DNA from: Pseudoflavonifractor sp. Marseille-P3106
GTDB lineage: Bacteria; Bacillota; Clostridia; Oscillospirales; Oscillospiraceae
NCBI GenBank assembly: GCA_900169975.1
Contig: LT827126.1
Span: forward strand, 186,001-250,000
DNA length: 64,000 bases
Direction: 5' to 3'
How positions within the stretch are numbered: the stretch's first letter is position 1; each line of letters opens with the position of its first letter. The notes beneath the pieces are model-generated. The model searched no databases. It saw only the letters and a program-made list of their open reading frames with translations, and was not told the origin of the DNA. Both the position numbers and the translations under genes were made by a program. Below, one piece after another: positions 7,992 through 18,031 of this stretch.

Positions 7992-9362
7992 ATGGCAAGT
8001 AATCCCAATTACTGCGATTTGACCCCCGAGGTGCGGGCCATTGCCGCAGAAGCCAGACGAAACAGCCGCATCAATGCCGGCGACTATACCAAATACGATG
8101 TGAAGCGTGGGCTTCGGGATCTCAACGGCAAGGGCGTTTTGGCCGGGCTGACCGAGATCTCTGACATCCACGCCAAGGACAAGCTCCCTGACGGCACGGA
8201 GGTGCCCTGTGAGGGAAAGCTCTATTTCCGCGGGGTGGACGTGGAGGATCTGGTGGCGGGCACCCTGCGGGAGGGCCGGTTCGGCTTTGAGGAGACCGCC
8301 TATCTGCTTCTTCTGGGACACCTGCCGGACAGTGGACAACTGGAGGAGTTCCGCCGGCTGCTGGGATATTACCGCTCTTTGCCCAACAATTTTGTGCGGG
8401 ACGTTGTGCTGAAAGCGCCCAGCCACGATATTATGAATTCTCTGGCCCGCAGCGTGCTCAATCTGGCCGCCTACGACCGCCGGGCCGACGACATCAGCCT
8501 GCCCAACGTCATGCGCCAGTGCCTGCAGATGATCTCGGTCTTTCCGCTGCTGTCGGTATATGGCTATCAGGCCTACCATTATAAGGAAGGCAACAGCCTC
8601 TTCATCCACGCGCCCCGGCCGGAATTGTCCACGGCGGAGAATATTTTGCACCTACTTCGGCCAGACTCTCAGTACAGCTACTGGGAAGCCCATGTGCTGG
8701 ACATCTGTCTGATCCTCCACGCCGAACACGGCGGCGGCAACAACTCCACCTTTACCACCCATGTGGTGACCTCTTCCGGGACGGACACCTATTCCTGCAT
8801 GGCGGCTGCGCTGGCCTCCCTGAAGGGTCCCCGCCACGGCGGCGCCAACATCAAGGTCGTGCGGATGTTTGAGGATCTGAAGCGCCAGGTGGCGGACTGG
8901 GAGGACGAGGATGAGGTGCGAGCCTACCTCCAGGCTCTGCTGGACAAAAAGGCCTTTGACAGGTCCGGTCTCATTTACGGTATGGGACACGCCGTCTATT
9001 CCCTGTCTGATCCCCGGGCCAACGTACTGCGCTCTTTCGTGGAGAAGCTCTCCTCCGAAAAGGGGCGGGAGAAGGAGTACAAGCTCTACTCTCTGGTGGA
9101 GCGGCTGGGGCCGGAGGTCATCTCGGGGGAGCGGAAGATCTACAAAGGCGTATCCGCCAACGTGGACTTCTACTCCGGATTCGTCTATCACATGCTGGAT
9201 CTTCCTTTGGAGCTGTACACCCCCATCTTTGCCATTGCCCGCATTGCCGGCTGGAGCGCCCACCGCGTCGAGGAGCTCATCAACATGAGCAAGATCATCC
9301 GCCCCGCCTATCAGTATGTGGGCAGCCATCAGGAGTATCGGCCCTTGACGGACCGGTCTTAA
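7992..9362 (+). CDS. gltA: Citrate synthase
   Basis: A 456-residue Si-type citrate synthase condensing acetyl-CoA with oxaloacetate, the entry to 2-oxoglutarate for glutamate synthesis. Catalytic residues fit His246 (HAEHGGGNNS), His333 (GMGHAVYSLSDPR) and Asp392 (NVDFYSG); the oxaloacetate loop GPRHGGAN is at 279-286. The N-terminal 45 residues are an extension seen in clostridial members. AGGAGG lies just before the ATG. Only 25 bases separate it from the desulfoferrodoxin gene, so they may share a transcript. Confidence 0.93.
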   Translation: MASNPNYCDLTPEVRAIAAEARRNSRINAGDYTKYDVKRGLRDLNGKGVLAGLTEISDIHAKDKLPDGTEVPCEGKLYFRGVDVEDLVAGTLREGRFGFEETAYLLLLGHLPDSGQLEEFRRLLGYYRSLPNNFVRDVVLKAPSHDIMNSLARSVLNLAAYDRRADDISLPNVMRQCLQMISVFPLLSVYGYQAYHYKEGNSLFIHAPRPELSTAENILHLLRPDSQYSYWEAHVLDICLILHAEHGGGNNSTFTTHVVTSSGTDTYSCMAAALASLKGPRHGGANIKVVRMFEDLKRQVADWEDEDEVRAYLQALLDKKAFDRSGLIYGMGHAVYSLSDPRANVLRSFVEKLSSEKGREKEYKLYSLVERLGPEVISGERKIYKGVSANVDFYSGFVYHMLDLPLELYTPIFAIARIAGWSAHRVEELINMSKIIRPAYQYVGSHQEYRPLTDRS

Positions 9363-9387
9363 TCTAAATCAGAAGAGAGGAATCGGT

Positions 9388-9762
9388 ATGAAGTTCTACA
9401 TTTGCGCCCACTGCGGCAATATCATCACCTATTTCCGGGACGCGGGAGTACCTGTGGTCTGCTGCGGAGAACCCATGAAGGAGCTGATCCCCGGCACCGT
9501 GGATGCCTCTTTGGAGAAGCATGTGCCCGTGGCGGAGATATCCGGCAGCCAGGTCACCGTCAAGGTGGGTGCGGTGGAGCACCCCATGATCCCCGAGCAC
9601 TTTATCGAGTGGATCGTGCTGGAGACGAAGCACGGCTTCCAGAAGAAGGCGCTGAACCCCGGCGAGGCTCCCCACGCCGTTTTCACCCTGGCCCCCGGCG
9701 AGAATCCGGCGGCAGCCTATGCGTTCTGCAATCTCCACGGCCTCTGGAAGAAAGAGATCTGA
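9388..9762 (+). CDS. dfx: Desulfoferrodoxin (superoxide reductase)
   Basis: A 124-residue two-domain superoxide reductase that reduces superoxide to peroxide in anaerobes. The N-terminal desulforedoxin-like domain has Cys6, Cys9, Cys25 and Cys26 for the rubredoxin-type iron; the active-site iron is bound by His45 (EKHVPV), His65 (VEHPM), His71 (EHFIEWI), Cys114 and His117 (CNLHGLW). All ligands are present, so it should be functional. It ends at a strong shared terminator. Confidence 0.93.
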   Translation: MKFYICAHCGNIITYFRDAGVPVVCCGEPMKELIPGTVDASLEKHVPVAEISGSQVTVKVGAVEHPMIPEHFIEWIVLETKHGFQKKALNPGEAPHAVFTLAPGENPAAAYAFCNLHGLWKKEI

Positions 9763-9775
9763 ATCCATGATGAAA

Positions 9776-9808
9776 AAGGAAGCGCCCCGCAGCGGGGCGC
9801 TTCCTTTT
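9776..9808. terminator. Bidirectional terminator between dfx and the integrase gene
   Basis: Perfect stem AAGGAAGCGCCCC / GGGGCGCTTCCTT around a GCA-type loop, with A-rich and T-rich flanks on both sides, so it can end the forward dfx transcript and the reverse integrase transcript. Confidence 0.85.
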
Positions 9809-10942
9809 CTATTTGAGGGCGGCGGCAACCCGGTCCAGGGTGTCCCTGTGGAGCTGGTCGGAGAGGTGAGTGTAGATTCGACCGGTGGTGGCGGGGGTGG
9901 AGTGGCCCAGCGCCTTGCCGATGTCGAAGAGAGGCGCGCCTTGGGCGGAGGCCACGGTGGCGAAGGTGTGGCGCAGACCGTGGAGCGTGATCGGGGGCAG
10001 GCCGTTGGCGCGGATGAAGCGGGTGAAGGATACGGAGAGGACGTTGGGGGAGACTGGGACCCCGCTCTCGTCCACCAGCACCAGGCCGCTGTCCGGCCAG
10101 GCGGCCCCCAGAAACTGTTTTCGGTCCTGCTGGCGGCGGGCCTCGCGCCGGAGCAGCCCTTCGATGGCCTCCTCCATGTGGAGCGTCCGGGTGGAAGAGC
10201 GGTTTTTGGTCTCCTTTTCGATGATACGGCCCCCGGCGGTGGTTCGGGCGGTACAGATGTGGAGCTTGTGGAGCTGAAAGTCCACGTTTTCCCAGCGGAG
10301 CCCGCAGATTTCCTCCCGGCGGAGGCCCAGGCTTCCGGCCAGATGGATCGCCACTTCCAGATGGCTCCCCTCAGCCAACTCGTACAGGCGTTTGAGCGTG
10401 TCCGAGGTGTAATAACGGGTCTCCTTGTGTACGACCCGGGGCGGCTCCACCCGCTCCGTGGGAGAGCGGAGGATAAGATCCAGCCTCTGTGCGGCGTGGA
10501 GGGCGGCGGACAGCAGGTCGTGATGGCGGCGGACCGTGTTGGCGCTGAGCCCAGTGGTGCGGAGCAACTCGGCGTAATAGTGCTGCAGGTCCCTGGGAGA
10601 CAGCTTTTGCAGCGGGATGCTCCCCAGCGCCGGGGAGATGTGATTTTGGATGATCCTCTGATAGCCGTAGGCAGTGGTCTCCGCCCGGTTTGGGATGACG
10701 ATCTCGTCCATCCAGCGCCCCAGCCACTGGTCCAGCGTCAGGTCAGATGGGACCAGAAGCGTGGCCCGGGTCTTTTGGGCCAGAATGTCCTTCTGTACCT
10801 TGCGGGCCTCGGCCAGCGTGCGAAAGGTGCGGTAGCGGCGCTGGCGGTCCCCGTTCTCATCTCGTCCCAGGTCTATATAAAGATAATAGAGCTGCCGCTC
10901 ATCATCGTAAGAAATGCCTCGTTCATACTGTTTTCTGCCCAT
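9809..10942 (-). CDS. Tyrosine recombinase (phage/ICE-type integrase)
   Basis: A 377-residue site-specific recombinase with an N-terminal arm-binding segment (RGISYDDERQLYYLYID), a SAM-like core-binding domain and the catalytic domain: Arg in GSLGLRREEICGLRW, HGLRHTFATVASAQGA (His-x-x-Arg), LGHSTPATTGRIYTHL (final His and nucleophile Tyr). All catalytic residues are present. It sits alone between two terminators with housekeeping genes either side and no accompanying element genes. I start it at the ATG behind GGAGGAAGGAAG; upstream Met codons lack a site. Confidence 0.85.
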   Translation of the reverse strand: MGRKQYERGISYDDERQLYYLYIDLGRDENGDRQRRYRTFRTLAEARKVQKDILAQKTRATLLVPSDLTLDQWLGRWMDEIVIPNRAETTAYGYQRIIQNHISPALGSIPLQKLSPRDLQHYYAELLRTTGLSANTVRRHHDLLSAALHAAQRLDLILRSPTERVEPPRVVHKETRYYTSDTLKRLYELAEGSHLEVAIHLAGSLGLRREEICGLRWENVDFQLHKLHICTARTTAGGRIIEKETKNRSSTRTLHMEEAIEGLLRREARRQQDRKQFLGAAWPDSGLVLVDESGVPVSPNVLSVSFTRFIRANGLPPITLHGLRHTFATVASAQGAPLFDIGKALGHSTPATTGRIYTHLSDQLHRDTLDRVAAALK

Positions 10943-11036
10943 GCTGACTCTTCCTTCCTCCTGATCCGACATGCTTCGACAGCAAAGCATGTAAAGAACA
11001 AGATAACACAACCGGAGAAGAAAAGACAGGAAAATC

Positions 11037-11068
11037 TTCTCCCGCTCCTAGGGTTTGGAGCGGGAGAA
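11037..11068 (-). terminator. Terminator of the FAD-dependent oxidoreductase gene
   Basis: 12-bp perfect stem TTCTCCCGCTCC / GGAGCGGGAGAA with an 8-nt loop, followed on the reverse strand by GATTTTCCTGTCTTTTC. It lies five bases past the stop at 11073. Confidence 0.8.
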
Positions 11069-11072
11069 ATTT

Positions 11073-12680
11073 TTATACGGCAAGAGCGTCTGGGGAACCG
11101 GCGGCAACCGCCTCCGCGACCCGGATGCCGTCCACGGCGGCGGAGGTGATGCCGCCGGCGTAGCCGGCGCCCTCCCCACAGGGGAAAATGCCCCGGACAG
11201 GGGACTGGAAGGTGAGATCCCGCAGGATGCGGACAGGGGAGGAAGAGCGGGTCTCCACGCCGGTGAGCAGGGCGGATGGATCTGCAAAGCCGCGGAGTTT
11301 CCGGTCAAAGAGGGAAATCGCCGCCCGAAGGGTGTCCGTGACGGCGGGGGGAAGGCAGCGATCCAGACTGCCCGGGGTCACGCCGGGGCGGTAGGTGGGG
11401 GAGAGTCCGGACAGGCGGACGGAGGGCCGCCCGGAAAGGAAATCTCCCACATTCTGGGCCGGAGCCCGGTAGGTGCCGCCCCCGGCGGCGAAGGCAGCGC
11501 GCTCCCACTGCTCCTGGAAGGCCACACCGTCCAGAACGCCGGGACCGAAGTCGGCGGGGGAGACCCCCACCAGGAAGCCGCCGTTGATGTTCGCGCCGTC
11601 CCGGGCCCGCAGGCTCATGCCGTTGGTGACCACCCCGCCTGCCTCCGAGGCGGCGGCTACCACCTGCCCGCCGGGGCAGACGCAGAAGGTGAAGGCCGAG
11701 CGGCCGCCGGGCAGGTGGCAGGCCAGCTTGTAGTCGGCGGGGGGAAGCTTTTCCCAGGCGGGGCCGAACTGGGCCTCGGAGACGGCGGTCTGCCTGTGCT
11801 CGATGCGGCAGCCGATGGCGAAGGGCTTGGCCTCCATGGGGATCCCGGCGTCCCGCAGCATCCGGAAGGTGTCCCGGGCGGAGTGGCCCGGGGCCAGCAC
11901 CAGCGCGTCGCAGTCCAGTTCATAGCGCTCCGCACCGGCCTCCGCCCGGATGGACCGCAGCCCGCCGGGGCCTATGGTCAGACCGGTCAGCCGGTGGCCG
12001 AAGCGGATGTCGCAGCCCAGGGCCAGCAGCTCCTCCCGGATGCTTTTGACCACCTGTCGGAGGAGGTCGGTGCCCACGTGGGGCTTTTGCTGCCAGAGAA
12101 TGTCCTCCGGCGCACCGTGGCGGACAAATTCCTCCAGCACGGCGGAAATTCGTGGGTCGTGTGTACCGGTGTTCAGTTTTCCGTCTGAGAAGGTTCCCGC
12201 GCCCCCCTCCCCGAACTGGACGTTGGAGCCCTCGTCCAAAGCCCCTCCGGACCAGAAACGCTCCACGTCTGCCGTCCGCTCCTCCACGGCCCGGCCCCGT
12301 TCCAGAACGGTGGATGGAATTCCGTTCCGGGCCAGCAGGAGGGCGGCAAAAAGCCCAGCCGGGCCCATGCCCACCACCACGGGCCGCAGGGGAGAGGTCC
12401 GCCCCGCTGCGGGGAATCGATAGGGCTCCGGCATCCAGAGGGTCACGTTGGGACTGTGGGCCCGCTGAACCAGACGGGCCTCGTCCTCCGCCTCCGCCAC
12501 CACCGTGCAGATATAGCGGACGTCGCTTTTCTTTCTGGCGTCCACCGAGCGGCGGAGCAGCCGCACCGGCCCCAGGGCGTCGGGCGAGACACCCAGCGCC
12601 TTCGCGGCCTTCTTGCACAGATCCTCCCCGGCGCTGTCAAGCGAAAGGGAGATATTTTGGATTTTGATCAACAGGATCAC
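11073..12680 (-). CDS. NAD(P)/FAD-dependent oxidoreductase (COG2509 family)
   Basis: A 535-residue flavoprotein of the uncharacterised FAD-dependent dehydrogenase family COG2509. The first 95 residues form a small alpha/beta domain (KAAKALGVSPDALGPVRLLRR); FAD binding starts at VVVGMGPAGLFAALLLARNG (about 101-120) with ERGRAVEERT, and GEGGAGTFSDGKLNTG is a family signature. The C-terminal GIFPCGEGAGYAGGITSAAV is the second FAD motif. The electron partner is unknown. It has its own terminator. Confidence 0.85.
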   Translation of the reverse strand: MILLIKIQNISLSLDSAGEDLCKKAAKALGVSPDALGPVRLLRRSVDARKKSDVRYICTVVAEAEDEARLVQRAHSPNVTLWMPEPYRFPAAGRTSPLRPVVVGMGPAGLFAALLLARNGIPSTVLERGRAVEERTADVERFWSGGALDEGSNVQFGEGGAGTFSDGKLNTGTHDPRISAVLEEFVRHGAPEDILWQQKPHVGTDLLRQVVKSIREELLALGCDIRFGHRLTGLTIGPGGLRSIRAEAGAERYELDCDALVLAPGHSARDTFRMLRDAGIPMEAKPFAIGCRIEHRQTAVSEAQFGPAWEKLPPADYKLACHLPGGRSAFTFCVCPGGQVVAAASEAGGVVTNGMSLRARDGANINGGFLVGVSPADFGPGVLDGVAFQEQWERAAFAAGGGTYRAPAQNVGDFLSGRPSVRLSGLSPTYRPGVTPGSLDRCLPPAVTDTLRAAISLFDRKLRGFADPSALLTGVETRSSSPVRILRDLTFQSPVRGIFPCGEGAGYAGGITSAAVDGIRVAEAVAAGSPDALAV

Positions 12681-12793
12681 CGCACTTTCAGAAACTGGAA
12701 GAAAAAGTCGGACTGGTTATTTGGTCATTGTACCACAGTTTTGCCGCTCTCACAACGTGAGGGAAAAATTTCGACAAAATTAAACTACACGTG

Positions 12794-12822
12794 TTGATTT
12801 TCTGCAAATATAGTATTATAAT
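12794..12822 (+). promoter_or_regulatory. Promoter of the radical SAM gene
   Basis: TTGATT at 12794-12799, 17-bp spacer, TATAAT at 12817-12822. The rest of the 12,681-12,908 gap shows no gene. Confidence 0.65.
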
Positions 12823-12908
12823 AATTGTGTAGCAAGGTTATCAACATGGGATAAAATACATAAAATTCCAAAAGAGATGTACAAGCTAAAAGAATGGAGT
12901 TGATTTTC

Positions 12909-14267
12909 ATGGGAGCTATGGACAAGGCAAAGAGGGCTGCGATGGCGGCAGCCGTCAATACCGCTCTGAGCTATCTGTCGAAGGACCCGGAACAAAACAT
13001 TCCAAAACTGATGGATTTGGTCGATCGTTTTTCCCCTGACGGGTGGTATGAAGGGCAGCGGAGCGCCATTCGAAACGCCATTCGGGAAAAAGGAAACTGG
13101 TGGCAGCTCATTGAGCGGGTCTATGAGTTGGATCCCGGAGTCCGTGACGTCTTTTTCCGCAATTTTATTGTTAACGCCAGCCTGAACGGCAGCGCCATTC
13201 AGGAAGACATTGCAAAGAGGGAGAACTGCAACGTGCCCTGGGCCGTCCTGCTGGATCCCACCTCCGCCTGCAACCTCCACTGCACCGGCTGCTGGGCCGC
13301 CGAATACGGCAACAAGCTGAACCTGACGCTGGAGGACATCGACTCCATCATCCGTCAGGGCAAGGAGCTTGGCATTTACATGTACATATACACCGGCGGC
13401 GAGCCGCTGGTGCGCAAGGCCGATCTCATGAAGCTGTGCGAAATGCACCCCGACTGCGAGTTTCTCTCCTTCACCAATGCCACCCTCATCGACGAGGATT
13501 TCTGCCGTGAGATGCTGCGGGTGAAGAACTTCATCCCCGCCATTTCCCTGGAGGGCTTTGAGGAGGCCAACGACAGCCGCCGCGGCCCCGGAGTCTATGA
13601 AAAGGTCACCCACGCCATGGCGCTTTTGAAGGAGCATAACCTCCCCTTCGGGATCTCTGCCTGCTACACCAGCGTCAACTACAACGACATCAGCAGCGAG
13701 AAGTTCTTTGACCACATGATCGACCTGGGCGCTCTCTTCGTGTGGTTCTTCCACTACATGCCCGTTGGGAACGACGCCGTTCCCGCACTGATGCCCACCC
13801 CCGAGCAGCGGGAGACAGTCTACCGCCGGATCCGCGGGTTCCGAGAGACCAAGGCCATCTTCTCCCTGGACTTCCAGAACGATGCCGAATACATCGGCGG
13901 ATGCATCGCCGGAGGACGTCACTACCTGCACATCAACGCCAACGGCGACGTGGACCCCTGCGTGTTCATTCACTACTCCAACTGCAATATCCATGACTGT
14001 ACCCTTATGGAAGCGCTGAAGAGCCCCCTCTTCCAGGCCTATCATGACAACCAGCCCTTCAACGACAACATGCTCCGCCCCTGCCCGATGCTGGAAAACC
14101 CGGAGCGTCTGCAGGAGCTGGTCAAGGCCACAGGCGCCCATTCCACCGATCTCCAGTCCCCTGAGTCTGCTGAGCACCTGTGCGAAAAGTGCGTGCAGTA
14201 TGCCGCCAACTGGAAGCCCTCGGCTGACCGGCTGTGGGAGGAGACCCTGGAGAAAAAGCACAAGTGA
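12909..14267 (+). CDS. Radical SAM protein with C-terminal cysteine-rich domain
   Basis: A 452-residue radical SAM enzyme. The cluster motif is CNLHCTGCW (about residues 119-127), preceded by LLDPTSA and followed by TGGEPLVRK, the SAM-binding GGE motif. The C-terminal half has further Cys (DPCVFIHYSNCNIHDC, RPCPMLE, CEKC) that could bind extra Fe-S clusters, as in SPASM-type enzymes. About 100 N-terminal residues form a helical extension. It resembles HpnH-like proteins in the core but hopanoid genes are absent, so the substrate is unknown. GGAG eight bases before the ATG sets the start. Confidence 0.85.
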   Translation: MGAMDKAKRAAMAAAVNTALSYLSKDPEQNIPKLMDLVDRFSPDGWYEGQRSAIRNAIREKGNWWQLIERVYELDPGVRDVFFRNFIVNASLNGSAIQEDIAKRENCNVPWAVLLDPTSACNLHCTGCWAAEYGNKLNLTLEDIDSIIRQGKELGIYMYIYTGGEPLVRKADLMKLCEMHPDCEFLSFTNATLIDEDFCREMLRVKNFIPAISLEGFEEANDSRRGPGVYEKVTHAMALLKEHNLPFGISACYTSVNYNDISSEKFFDHMIDLGALFVWFFHYMPVGNDAVPALMPTPEQRETVYRRIRGFRETKAIFSLDFQNDAEYIGGCIAGGRHYLHINANGDVDPCVFIHYSNCNIHDCTLMEALKSPLFQAYHDNQPFNDNMLRPCPMLENPERLQELVKATGAHSTDLQSPESAEHLCEKCVQYAANWKPSADRLWEETLEKKHK

Positions 14268-14282
14268 CCTGCACGGTCCATC

Positions 14283-14317
14283 ACACCCCGACGGGAAACC
14301 GCCGGGGTGTTTTTTTT
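14283..14317 (+). terminator. Terminator of the radical SAM gene
   Basis: ACACCCCG / CGGGGTGT stem with inner pairing ACGG...CCGC, followed by seven T. Begins 15 bases after the stop. Confidence 0.85.
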
Positions 14318-14350
14318 GAAAGTTTTGGATTTGAAAATTTCATTTTTTTA

Positions 14351-15813
<1,463 letters not shown>

Positions 15814-15827
15814 GGGAAAGCCGGCTA

Positions 15828-15942
15828 GGCCTTGTTTGAAAAATAAAAGTTGCACAATGCTTCCTTTCTCGCCTTCGTTTATCTTGTCTCCATCGCTATT
15901 TTGTTGCTTTAGCACATTCTCTATCTCTTTTCAAACAAGGAC
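15828..15942. mobile_element. 115-bp MITE-like relic of the nearby IS5-like element
   Basis: The left 27 bases (starting GGCCTTGTTTGAAAAA) match the left end of the IS at 16,895, and the right 70 bases (CATCGCTATTTTGTTGC...TTTTCAAACAAGGAC) match its right end, with the transposase missing. Terminal repeats GGCCTTGTTTGAAAA / TTTTCAAACAAGGAC are inverted; TA flanks both sides. It is an internal-deletion derivative that could move only if a transposase acts in trans. Confidence 0.8.
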
Positions 15943-16253
15943 TAAATAAGATCTTTTGAAAAAGCCCGTTAAACTTTTCGCAGAAAATCGTTTTATCGAA
16001 TGAGAGCATAAATAGGGCGCTTCAAGTTCTGTCCCAGCTTGGGACACAAATACGCCAATGGCCTGCCGACGGGCGGTGAGGATCGGAGGGGAGTCCAATG
16101 GGGTAGAAATTTGACGGTTCGCGGCTTTCCCTATAGACTAAAAAGCGGTGAGGCCGTCAGAAAATTCAGCAAATCAAACTCCGTAGCACAAGTATCCCAG
16201 TACCGTTCATCCATGAGGATTCATTTCCCAAACGAGAATAAGGAGATATCACA
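15943..16253. other. Intergenic leader between the MITE and the secreted-protein gene
   Basis: No convincing gene; an open frame at 16,039-16,257 has no ribosome site or recognisable sequence. A 17-bp palindrome TGTCCCA-N3-TGGGACA lies at 16,030-16,046 and could be a regulator site. An AAGGAGATA ribosome site for the next gene is at its end. Confidence 0.4.
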
Positions 16254-16799
16254 ATGAAAAAGTTCAAAAAGCTCCTGAGTGTCCTGTGCGCCGTCTGCAT
16301 GATGCTTTCTCTGGCCGTTTCCGCTAGTGCCGCATCTCTTGAGGATGACCCCTATTATTTTGGTATTGATTGGAGCCAGGTCGATACGTCTATGTGTATT
16401 CCTGGAACCGAGTATCATCGGTATCCTCAGAGTCCTATCTCTATGCTGGCAACCGCTGACAGAAATGTTTTTAGCGGATGGGTGAGGGGTGTCCCTGCTA
16501 ATCCTTATCCGGGTACAAGCAATACCACCTTGGTTACTGGACTGGCATTTGAAAGTGATGAAACTGGTGTAGTCACAGTTACTTTCACCGATTCACAGGA
16601 TCCGAGCAAATCGGATGTGAACGTTTCGATTTATGACAAAGATGAGCAGTTGATTTCCGATTATTTCTCGCTGGCCTATAACAGCACTGCTCCTGTCTCA
16701 AAGTCTTTTAACGTTGACCCTACCCATGAATACAATCTATTCATAAGCCACCAAGGCTCCGGTCTGCAAAACGTACGACTTACGGTGGATGTAGGCTAA
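16254..16799 (+). CDS. Small secreted protein of unknown function
   Basis: A 181-residue protein with a clear signal peptide (MKKFKKLLSVLCAVCMMLSL, cleavage after SASA near residue 25). The mature part is acidic and beta-rich, ending in a segment resembling bacterial pre-peptidase or immunoglobulin-like folds (TVTFTDSQDPSKSDVNVSIY). No catalytic motif is visible. Its AT-rich codon use differs from neighbours and it lies between a MITE and its parent IS, so it was probably acquired. GGAG precedes the ATG by nine bases. Confidence 0.75.
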   Translation: MKKFKKLLSVLCAVCMMLSLAVSASAASLEDDPYYFGIDWSQVDTSMCIPGTEYHRYPQSPISMLATADRNVFSGWVRGVPANPYPGTSNTTLVTGLAFESDETGVVTVTFTDSQDPSKSDVNVSIYDKDEQLISDYFSLAYNSTAPVSKSFNVDPTHEYNLFISHQGSGLQNVRLTVDVG

Positions 16800-16835
16800 G
16801 AAACACCACAGACGTATACTTCTAAGAAGCTTCAT

Positions 16836-16879
16836 AGCAGTTTTCCGTGGCAAGATTTTTCTTGCCACGGAAAACTGCT
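16836..16879. repeat. Perfect 19-bp hairpin before the IS
   Basis: Arms AGCAGTTTTCCGTGGCAAG (16,836-16,854) and its exact complement (16,861-16,879) around ATTTTT. It follows the secreted-protein gene and probably terminates it, but there is no U tract after the stem. Confidence 0.6.
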
Positions 16880-16894
16880 TGTCAGGAGGGGTTA

Positions 16895-17729
16895 GGCCTT
16901 ATTTGAAAAATAAAAGTTGCAGAAGAAACCAAGTTATGCGAAGCTACGAGCATGAAACGATATGAGTTAACAAAAGAACAATGGGAACGAATCAAGCCGC
17001 TGCTGCCACCGGAAGAAACGGGAAAGCGGGGCCGGATAACCGGACCATGCTCAACGGGATGCTCTGGATCGTCCGGAGCGGTGCGCAGTGGCGTGAGCTG
17101 CCGGAGACCTATGGCCCTGGCAGTCTATATACGCCCGATTCGCCAAATGGCGGGATGACGGCACTCTGGAAGCGGTATTCCATACACTGTCTGCGGACGC
17201 GGATATGGAGAACCTGAGCATAGACTCCACTTGCGTAAAGGTGCATGAAAGCGCAAATGGCGGGGAAAAAACGGCGGATAAGGCGGTTGGCCGTACCAGA
17301 GGCGGGTTAAACACAAAGCTCCGCGCTGTCGTGGACGGTTTGGGAAACCCGGTGGAGTTCCTCCTCTCCGCTGGAAATGACCACGATTCGGCTCACGCTG
17401 TTGAACGGCTGAAAAAGGTCAGAATCGGCGGGAGTGCCGTGCTGGCAGACCGGGCCTATGGTGCCCGGACGATTCGGGAATATATCTCAGCGCACAGGGC
17501 CAGCTATGTGATCCCGCCGCAAAGTAACGTTTCCGATCCCTGGCCGGTTGACTGGCATCTGTATAAAGAGCGCCATCTGGTGGAGTGTTTTTTCCAGAAA
17601 ATCAAGTGGTTTCGCAGAATCGCCACCCGATATGACAAATCGGATGCTTCCTTCCTGGCCTTTGTGTATCTTGCCTCCATCGCTATTTTGTTGCTTTAGC
17701 ACAATCTCCGCCTTTTTTCAAACAAGCCC
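16895..17729 (+). mobile_element. IS5-family-like insertion sequence, 835 bp, probably dead
   Basis: Terminal inverted repeats GGCCTTATTTGAAAA and (right end) TTTTCAAACAAGCCC, flanked by TA. It holds one transposase broken into three frames. Ends and the last 70 bases match the 115-bp relic at 15,828, showing that the family was once active here. Confidence 0.8.
16952..17699 (+). pseudogene. IS5-like transposase, two frameshifts
   Basis: Reading continues only if the frame is changed twice: MKRYELTKEQWERIKPLLPP (from 16,952), then DNRTMLNGMLWIVRSGAQWR after a shift near 17,035, then WQSIYARFAKWRDDGTLEAV after a one-base loss near 17,117 (TATGGCCCTGG, expected TATGGCCCCTGG). The remaining C-terminus (MENLSIDSTCVKVHE, ADRAYGARTIREYI, ECFFQKIKWFRRIATRYDK) is a normal DDE domain. 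IS427-type elements can use one programmed frameshift, but two losses in series indicate a pseudogene. Confidence 0.8.
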
Positions 17730-17910
17730 TAGGCTGGGCCCATTGCGGATGGGGCGGCGCCCTGCGCTGGGAATCTCGCCGCAGGGGGAGGTTTTGTGCC
17801 GAGCGAGCATGAAAAAGGAAAGCGGTCCCCGGCCGGCGAAGCCGGTTGGGGACGGTCAACGCCATGCTGGCCCAGGGTGCAATGGAAACGCGCAGCACAC
17901 ACGTGACTGA

Positions 17911-17956
17911 ATCAAAGAGGGCGTCATCGCTTCAAAACGATGACGCCCTCTTTGAT
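17911..17956. repeat. Perfect 19-bp hairpin
   Basis: Arms ATCAAAGAGGGCGTCATCG and exact complement with an 8-nt loop CTTCAAAA. No U tract follows on either strand, so it is either a decayed terminator or part of another mobile relic. Confidence 0.55.
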
Positions 17957-17972
17957 CGGAGACTCTGCACAG

Positions 17973-18011
17973 AAAAAAAAGGGGGGCGCGCAGCTCAGCC
18001 GCGCGCCCCCC
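17973..18011 (-). terminator. Terminator of ackA
   Basis: GGGGGGCGCGC / GCGCGCCCCCC stem with a 9-nt loop; on the reverse strand it is followed by eight T. It begins 20 bases past the ackA stop. Confidence 0.88.
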
Positions 18012-18031
18012 TGATCAGCAGGATGTGAGAT

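Larger units (their letters stand above)
17730..18031. other. Intergenic relic region after the IS
   Basis: No gene seen. It contains a 19-base exact copy of part of the gdhA 3' end at 17,859-17,877 (the gdhA copy is 15,785-15,803), a 19-bp hairpin at 17,911-17,956 and the ackA terminator. Confidence 0.6.

Noticed and set aside
16039-16257. Open frame of 72 codons before the secreted-protein gene
   Set aside because: No ribosome site, no recognisable sequence, and it runs into the real ribosome site of the next gene.
16952-17217. Programmed frameshifting of the IS transposase
   Set aside because: Two separate one-base losses are needed to read through; one might be programmed, two are better explained by decay.
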